DNA of 11,928 bases. Source: DATBVX01 sp963696675. Lineage in GTDB: Bacteria; Pseudomonadota; Gammaproteobacteria; Steroidobacterales; Steroidobacteraceae. Position numbers and translations under genes: made by a program. Positions 7,724 to 11,928 of the stretch are shown here, piece by piece (the stretch's first letter is position 1; each line of letters opens with the position of its first letter). Location: the NCBI GenBank assembly GCA_963696675.1, contig CAVOLM010000060.1:1-11928 (forward strand), read 5' to 3'. Under the pieces are notes generated by a model. That model had not been told where the DNA came from. It saw nothing but the letters and a program-made list of their open reading frames with translations, and did not search any database.

Positions 7724-8813
7724 TCACGCGCCGCTCGTTGTCTTGCGCCTGCGTCGCGGGGGTTCCTGCCGCGGGGGTTCGTCCTCGGGCAAGGCGCGTT
7801 CCGGCTCGACGAGGCTGCGGACCAGGCCGAGCAGTTCGTTGACGTTGCGTTCCAGCGCATCGACCCGGTCGGCCATCGACAGCAGGCGCCGCACGTTGCC
7901 CACCAGATCGGGGTGGCCGGCATTGTGCGCCCCGGCATTGATCGCATTGATCGAAGCGGCTGACCGGCTCGCGCAGCGGCGTCACCAGGGCCGCCTGCGG
8001 ACCGATCTCGCCCGTGATCTCGGCCACGACTGCGGCGACCTCGGCACCGCCGAAGCGATGCTGGCCGGACAGGAAGCCGGCGAGCAGCAGCCGATTGCAG
8101 ATGGCATTGATCCGGCGCGGCACGCCACCGGTGGCGGCGAACACTCCGTGGAAGGCGGACGGGTCGAACTCCGGATCGCCCTTCCAGGCGACGCGATGCA
8201 GGCGGTGCTCGATGTAGGCGCGGGTCTCGATCTCGTCGAGCGGGCCAAGATGGTAGGAGGCGATCACGCGCTGGCGGAACTGCTCCATCGCCGGCGACCG
8301 CATCAGGTCGCGCAATTCGGGCTGCCCGACCAGGAAGCTTTGCAGCAACGCCTGGTCGCCGCACTGGAAGTTCGACAGCATGCGCAGCTCTTCGATCGAA
8401 CCCGGGTTCAGGTTCTGCGCCTCGTCGATGATCAGCAGCGCACGCTTGTTCTGCTGGAACAGCATCAGCAGGAACGCCTCGATCGCGGCCAGCAGGCTCG
8501 CCTTGTCTTCGTGCGGCACGCGGATGCCGAAGGCCTTGGCGACCGCCCTCAGCAGGTCATCGGCCTCGAGCTGCGTACTGACGATCTGCGCGGCCACGAT
8601 GGTCTTGACATCGAGCTCCTCGAGCAGTGCGCGCACCAGCGTGGTCTTGCCCGCGCCGATCTCGCCGGTGATGACGAGAAAGCCCTCACCCTGGTAGACG
8701 CCGTACTTCAGGTACGAAAACGCGCTGGTGTGGCCCTTGCTGCCGAAGAAGAACGCCGGGTCGGGGCTCAGCTGAAACGGTTTGCCGGAGAGGCCGTAGA
8801 AGTCTTCGTACAT
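7724..8813 (-). CDS. XrtA-associated secretion ATPase (ExeA/GspA-like AAA), one frameshift
   Basis: The protein starts MYEDFYGLSGKPFQLSPDP, the standard N-terminus of ExeA-like ATPases in XrtA loci (TIGR03015). It has Walker A GEIGAGKTT (residues 50-58), Walker B ALLIIDEAQNL (125-135) and a likely arginine-finger region RQRVIASYHLGPL. It probably energises envelope assembly or export of the polysaccharide; the exact role is inferred. The frame is open to about residue 287 (VSRF, near 7955). It must then shift by one base to continue as INAINAGAHNAGHPDLVGNV, then a leucine-rich segment (RRLLSMADRVDALERNV) and a charged tail ending RRRRKTTSGA at TGA 7726-7724. Removing one base gives 362 residues. 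Staying in the first frame gives an arginine/glutamine-rich read-through into the epimerase, which is not credible protein. The start ATG 8813 follows the previous stop by seven bases, with TAGGG as a weak ribosome site. Confidence 0.88.
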
Positions 8814-8820
8814 GCGGGCC

Positions 8821-10485
8821 CTAGAGGCGATGGACGAGTCCCGTGAAGACAGAAAACTCGCTTGACTCAGTGGCGGACAGCGCTGCGCTGTCAGAGTTCT
8901 GGTACTGGTAACGTGTCCCTAAGAACACCGTGCTGCGTGCCGACAACTGCCAGTTGGCCTGAAGGCTCGCAAGGCCCTGCCGCGTGTTAAGTCCTTCATT
9001 CAGACCGAAGCCACGCGTATACGTGGTGCTCAGCGTGCCGTTCAGCGCGATCACAGGCGAGAGCGAGTGACTCAGCGAAATTCCGCCCCCTTGTTGGATG
9101 TTGTTGTTGAAGATGAGGAAGCTCGTCGGCACGCGTGCATCGGGCAACTGCTCTGTCTTGAGGTAGTAAAGGTTCAGCGCGAGCGTGTTCCGGGTTCCGA
9201 TCAGGGCCCAGTTGACGTTGCCTCCGGTAAGGATGTTGGCGCTCAGGTTGTAGATGTAGGCCCCGGCAGGAAGTGACTCCGGCAGGCCCTGACGCGCAAT
9301 GAGTTCCTGGGCTGCCTTGGTCCGCTCGAGCGGATCCGGGAACCGTGCGACAAGGATCGCATCAAGCAGACCTGAGACATTGTTGGTCGCCGGAATCTGC
9401 AGCAGCACCTGCTGGTACGTCGAGATCGTGCGATAGAAAGAGGCTGAAGAAGCGACGCGCCGTTGCCGGTGCGACGCCTCAAACTGATAGCTGGGACCGT
9501 AGAAGCGCTCCTCCCAGTAACCGATGAGGCTCGTCAGCGGCGATGGCTTCCAGGCAAGATTGGCCCCGTAGATGGGTCCCGCCGTTTCTTCCCTCGTATA
9601 GTTGGTGTTCTCGTAACCACCCCGCAGGCCGAACGTGAACTGCGGCGAAAATGCGTAGTCAAAGATCGCCAGTGCGCTGTTCAGCGTCTGGTCAGGCTGG
9701 ATCTGGTTCTGGATCCGGGTGAGATCGTTCGTCAATCGCAGCGTCAGGCCAAACGGCGTGGGCGCACGTACGACCTGGGCGACATTTTGCACGAAGTAAC
9801 CGTTGCTCAGTGGGGTGTCGGTCTGGGTGCTCCACGTGTACGAGTTGTCACTTCGGACAAGCCAGCTGACGTACTGGCCGATGTTGCCCTTGAGGTAAGG
9901 CGCGAGTCGCGCCTGGACATAGGTGTACTGGTTGTTGGTCGACGAGAAATCCGCCCGCGGCAGAAACGGATTGACCAGGGACTGGTTGGCACCGATCGAA
10001 CCGTCGATGAAGAACAGATTTTCTATGGCTTCCAGGTTCGCCAGCACATTGGCCTGCGGCAGGATGCGGCTCGTCTGCGTGCCCTCGACATAGCCGATCA
10101 TGTCGAGCGAAACGAATCCATCGACGCGAAGCCGCGCGCCCTCACGGTGGAAATTCCACGCCGGAGTCAGCTCGATGATCAGGTCGCCCTCGCGGGCACC
10201 CACGTCACCGTAATTGGCGTTGTTGGTCAGTGTCGCCTGCGCGGTAATGCTGGTCTCGCTCCACCAGCCGACTCGGCGCGCCGCCGGCACATCGAGGCCG
10301 CCACCGACCTGGTAGCCCGCGGGCCCCGGAAGCATCGCGCCCCCGGTGCCCATCGAGGAATCCGGCTGATACTGCGCCTGTGCCGGACCGCTGGCGCCGA
10401 TTGCGGCCAGCAACGCCGAAGCAAGCCTCGACCTCAGGCCGCTCCGCGCGCTCGGGCGGTGTGCCGCAGGAGAAGTCAGGCGCAT
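8821..10485 (-). CDS. PEP-CTERM/XrtA system-associated outer-membrane beta-barrel protein
   Basis: The 554-residue protein begins with a signal peptide: an arginine-containing n-region, the hydrophobic core LASALLAAIG, then a cleavage site at AQA before Q38. The mature part is rich in alternating polar and hydrophobic strands with many Tyr, Asn, Thr and aromatic residues, as in outer-membrane barrels. Segments such as LTNNANYGDVGAREGDLIIE, and LRVDGFVSLDMIGYVEG further on, resemble the TIGR03016 family that accompanies XrtA clusters. A role as EPS export porin or outer-membrane assembly factor is inferred from position and predicted location; it is not experimentally established for this family as far as I know. 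The start is ATG 10485 with GGAGG (10500-10496) ten bases upstream, 19 bases after the kinase stop. The protein ends GLVHRL, a leucine rather than the usual terminal phenylalanine of barrels. The frame is intact throughout. Confidence 0.87.
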   Translation of the reverse strand: MRLTSPAAHRPSARSGLRSRLASALLAAIGASGPAQAQYQPDSSMGTGGAMLPGPAGYQVGGGLDVPAARRVGWWSETSITAQATLTNNANYGDVGAREGDLIIELTPAWNFHREGARLRVDGFVSLDMIGYVEGTQTSRILPQANVLANLEAIENLFFIDGSIGANQSLVNPFLPRADFSSTNNQYTYVQARLAPYLKGNIGQYVSWLVRSDNSYTWSTQTDTPLSNGYFVQNVAQVVRAPTPFGLTLRLTNDLTRIQNQIQPDQTLNSALAIFDYAFSPQFTFGLRGGYENTNYTREETAGPIYGANLAWKPSPLTSLIGYWEERFYGPSYQFEASHRQRRVASSASFYRTISTYQQVLLQIPATNNVSGLLDAILVARFPDPLERTKAAQELIARQGLPESLPAGAYIYNLSANILTGGNVNWALIGTRNTLALNLYYLKTEQLPDARVPTSFLIFNNNIQQGGGISLSHSLSPVIALNGTLSTTYTRGFGLNEGLNTRQGLASLQANWQLSARSTVFLGTRYQYQNSDSAALSATESSEFSVFTGLVHRL

Positions 10486-10495
10486 CGCCGTGTCG

Positions 10496-10500
10496 CCTCC
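10496..10500 (-). promoter_or_regulatory. Shine-Dalgarno GGAGG of the outer-membrane protein gene
   Basis: GGAGG on the minus strand lies ten bases before ATG 10485, in the 19-base gap after the kinase stop. It supports the signal-peptide start. Confidence 0.6.
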
Positions 10501-10504
10501 GGCA

Positions 10505-11461
10505 CTACGCGTCGTACGCGCCGTACGAGCCGTAGTAGTTGCCGCTGTTGCTGGCCGAGACCTTGTTCAGCAGTGTGACGACGACAGGGCAGTTCTCGAT
10601 GGTCGCGAGCGCTTCGGTGACCGAACCCTGCGGCGTGTCGTCGGCGGCGACGATCAGGATCACTTGACCCATGTGCGCAGCGAGCACCCGCGACTCCGAG
10701 GCGGCCAGCAGCGGTGGGGTGTCGAACAGCACGATGCGGCGCGGATCGTCGGCCGACAGCTGTTCGACGAGGCGCGTCATGCTCTCGCTCGCCAGTAGCT
10801 CGGTTGCCTGCGATTGCTGCGTCCCGGCGGGAAGGATCGACAGGCGTTCGACGTTGGTGGCGAGCACACATTCGTCGAGCGACAGCGCCGGATCGATCAG
10901 CAGGTCGAGCAGGCCGCGGGATGGCGGCAGGCCAAGCCGGTCCAGCACGGCCGGCCGCGATGCGTCGGCATCGACCAGCAGCACACTGGAGTCGAGTTCC
11001 ATCGCGATGCTCATCGCCAGGTTCAGCGACACATAGGTCTTGCCCTCGCCCGCCAACGCACTGGTGACCATGATGCGGTTGGCGTGGACGATCGGCGCAG
11101 CCGACTTGCCCCGCGCATTGGTCAGCAGCGGCCGCTTGATCACGCGAAACTCTTCGGCCAGGCGCGAGCGCGCAGCAGCTGGAGTCACGTAACCGTTGGC
11201 CGACAGCCGGGCAAGATCGATCTCCACGCGGGTGTGCGGCGCCGGCCGTGCAGGAACGACCGCCGGCTCCTGGCGTCGCGCGCGCGGGCTGCCAATGGCT
11301 GTACCGTGTGCCTCGAGTTCGCGCGCGACTCTCAGCGGGACGGATTCCTGCACCGACGCCGACTCGGCCAGCGACGGTCCCGAGCCCGCGGCGGCGCCGA
11401 CGTCTACCCCGGACTGCCGCAGTTGCTCGAGCCGTTTGGCGGCCTGCTCGATCGTGCTCAA
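10505..11461 (-). CDS. XrtA-associated tyrosine autokinase (BY-kinase, CpsD/EpsG-like)
   Basis: This is a cytoplasmic P-loop tyrosine kinase of 318 residues that partners the upstream chain-length protein and regulates polymerisation. In the numbering from the TTG start, a Walker A variant TSALAGEGKTY lies near residues 133-143. The second (A') motif SVLLVDADASRP and the Walker B RIVLFDTPP (about 242-250) follow. The C-terminus SGNYYGSYGAYDA carries four tyrosines (about 309, 310, 313, 316), the usual autophosphorylation cluster. The N-terminus STIEQAAKRLEQLRQSG matches the family's typical start. I place the start at TTG 11461 because GAGGAG (11473-11468) stands six bases before it. The upstream ATG at 11503 would overlap the preceding gene by 32 bases and add a non-conserved tail. 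Residues of roughly 18-90 are low-complexity linker. No frameshift is seen. Confidence 0.92.
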   Translation of the reverse strand: MSTIEQAAKRLEQLRQSGVDVGAAAGSGPSLAESASVQESVPLRVARELEAHGTAIGSPRARRQEPAVVPARPAPHTRVEIDLARLSANGYVTPAAARSRLAEEFRVIKRPLLTNARGKSAAPIVHANRIMVTSALAGEGKTYVSLNLAMSIAMELDSSVLLVDADASRPAVLDRLGLPPSRGLLDLLIDPALSLDECVLATNVERLSILPAGTQQSQATELLASESMTRLVEQLSADDPRRIVLFDTPPLLAASESRVLAAHMGQVILIVAADDTPQGSVTEALATIENCPVVVTLLNKVSASNSGNYYGSYGAYDA

Positions 11462-11467
11462 ACTCGG

Positions 11468-11473
11468 CTCCTC
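11468..11473 (-). promoter_or_regulatory. Shine-Dalgarno GAGGAG deciding a TTG start
   Basis: The minus-strand sequence reads GAGGAG, six bases, then TTG. It overlaps the TGA stop of the chain-length gene, which suggests coupled translation, and it selects the kinase start at 11461 over the ATG at 11503. Confidence 0.7.
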
Positions 11474-11928
11474 ATGCGCGCGCGGCCAGCGATACCCAGG
11501 CAATCCAGCTACCGTACATCACCAGCAGGCTGGCCAGCCCACCGGCAAACGCCGCGTTGGCGGCCCGCTTCCTGCGAATGACCGGCAGCGTAGCCTGCAG
11601 CGAGATGCTGCCCAGCACGGCGCGCTGCGTGGTCGTGCGCAACTGCTTCGGATCGTGGAACGTCGGCAGGATCTGAGACACCGCCAGCGCGACCGCCAGA
11701 CCCGCGGCGATCGCCAGGCCGAGCACCAGCGGTACGAGCGCGAGGCGGTTCGGGAAGACGGCCTTCGGTGACACACGCGGTGGGTCAATGATGCGGAACT
11801 CAGCCATGCGCGCGGTCGAGTTGACATCCTCGGCCATCGAAGCCGACTCGCGCCGGGACACCAGCTGCTCGTAATTCTTGCGCAGAACGTCGTAGTCCCG
11901 ATTCAACTGCGCCATTTCCGCCTCGATC
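11472..11928 (-). CDS. XrtA-system polysaccharide chain-length determinant (Wzz/GNVR type), C-terminal part
   Basis: Only the last 151 residues are present; the gene runs off the right edge of the window. It opens with the end of a charged, probably coiled-coil segment (IEAEMAQLNRDYDVLRKNYE). The motif RVSPKAVFPNRLAL follows, which is the conserved proline-rich signature just before the second membrane helix of Wzz/GNVR proteins. Next come a membrane helix (LVPLVLGLAIAAGLAVALAV), a cytoplasmic stretch resembling the BY-kinase interaction tail (FHDPKQLRTTTQRAVLGSI), and a further hydrophobic segment near the end (AFAGGLASLLVMYGSWIAWV). Such inner-membrane proteins set polymer chain length together with a tyrosine kinase, and the next gene encodes that kinase. 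The stop codon TGA lies at 11474-11472, overlapping the kinase Shine-Dalgarno. The family matches the PEP-CTERM chain-length determinant TIGR03007 by context and motif, from memory rather than by search. Confidence 0.88.
   Translation of the reverse strand, partial: IEAEMAQLNRDYDVLRKNYEQLVSRRESASMAEDVNSTARMAEFRIIDPPRVSPKAVFPNRLALVPLVLGLAIAAGLAVALAVSQILPTFHDPKQLRTTTQRAVLGSISLQATLPVIRRKRAANAAFAGGLASLLVMYGSWIAWVSLAARA

Noticed and set aside
1..7955. Programmed ribosomal frameshifting as the cause of the many frame changes
   Set aside because: The sites share no slippery heptamer or following structure, occur in almost every gene and go in both directions; error or decay is far simpler.
7098..8813. 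Apparent 571-residue ATPase-epimerase fusion
   Set aside because: The joining segment is an off-frame Arg/Gln-rich string. A one-base correction gives a normal ATPase C-terminus and stop at 7724, and the epimerase has its own ATG at 7721.
7500..8846. A 448-codon open frame on the plus strand
   Set aside because: It lies opposite the ATPase and wecB genes, which have clear motifs; its translation is Arg/Gln/Leu-rich with no recognisable domain, as expected of the antisense of GC-rich coding DNA.
9463..10578. A 371-codon open frame on the plus strand
   Set aside because: It is antisense to the intact outer-membrane protein gene, arginine-rich and without motifs or a ribosome site.
1..11928. 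Search for a PEP-CTERM substrate, CRISPR repeats, tRNA, insertion sequence or integrase
   Set aside because: Nothing supportable was seen; the window is filled by one operon and no encoded protein ends in a PEP motif, helix and basic tail.

Overview
The window is a high-GC proteobacterial exopolysaccharide locus of the exosortase A (XrtA, PEP-CTERM) type. Gene content and order match the XrtA-associated EPS clusters known mainly from Betaproteobacteria and some Gammaproteobacteria. The affiliation is inferred from this gene set and its GC-rich coding; no rRNA or other marker is present.

Every gene lies on the minus strand, so the operon reads from high to low coordinates. The order is: the end of a Wzz-like chain-length determinant (11928-11472); a cytoplasmic tyrosine autokinase with a tyrosine-rich tail (11461-10505); a large signal-peptide-bearing outer-membrane beta-barrel protein (10485-8821); an ExeA-like ATPase (8813-7724); UDP-GlcNAc 2-epimerase WecB (7721-6563); a NodB-type deacetylase (6566-5710); a FemAB/GNAT-like protein (5713-4645); a glycosyltransferase (4636-about 3360); exosortase A (3363-2401) with an EpsI-like module behind it (to 1784); a second glycosyltransferase (1787-544 or 584); and the start of a class II glutamine amidotransferase/asparagine-synthase-like protein (578-1, cut by the window). 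Genes overlap by a few bases or are separated by at most 19 bases. No internal promoter, terminator, RNA gene, mobile element or CRISPR was seen, and no stretch over 300 bases lacks a gene.

Functionally, the epimerase supplies UDP-ManNAc, two glycosyltransferases build the repeat, and the deacetylase, FemAB-like protein and amidotransferase modify sugars. The chain-length protein and kinase control polymerisation, the beta-barrel and ATPase probably serve export, and XrtA processes and anchors PEP-CTERM proteins. No PEP-CTERM substrate is encoded here.

The striking feature is physical. From the left edge to about position 7955, nearly every gene is interrupted by single-base frameshifts, at least a dozen in total. 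The three complete or partial genes to the right (8821-11928) and the first 860 bases of the ATPase gene are intact. Conserved protein sequence resumes at once in the next frame each time, so the shifts look like uncorrected sequencing or assembly indels rather than decay. The reconstructed proteins have normal family lengths. I did not find a new biological system; this is a recognisable, canonical EPS/exosortase locus with a damaged sequence.
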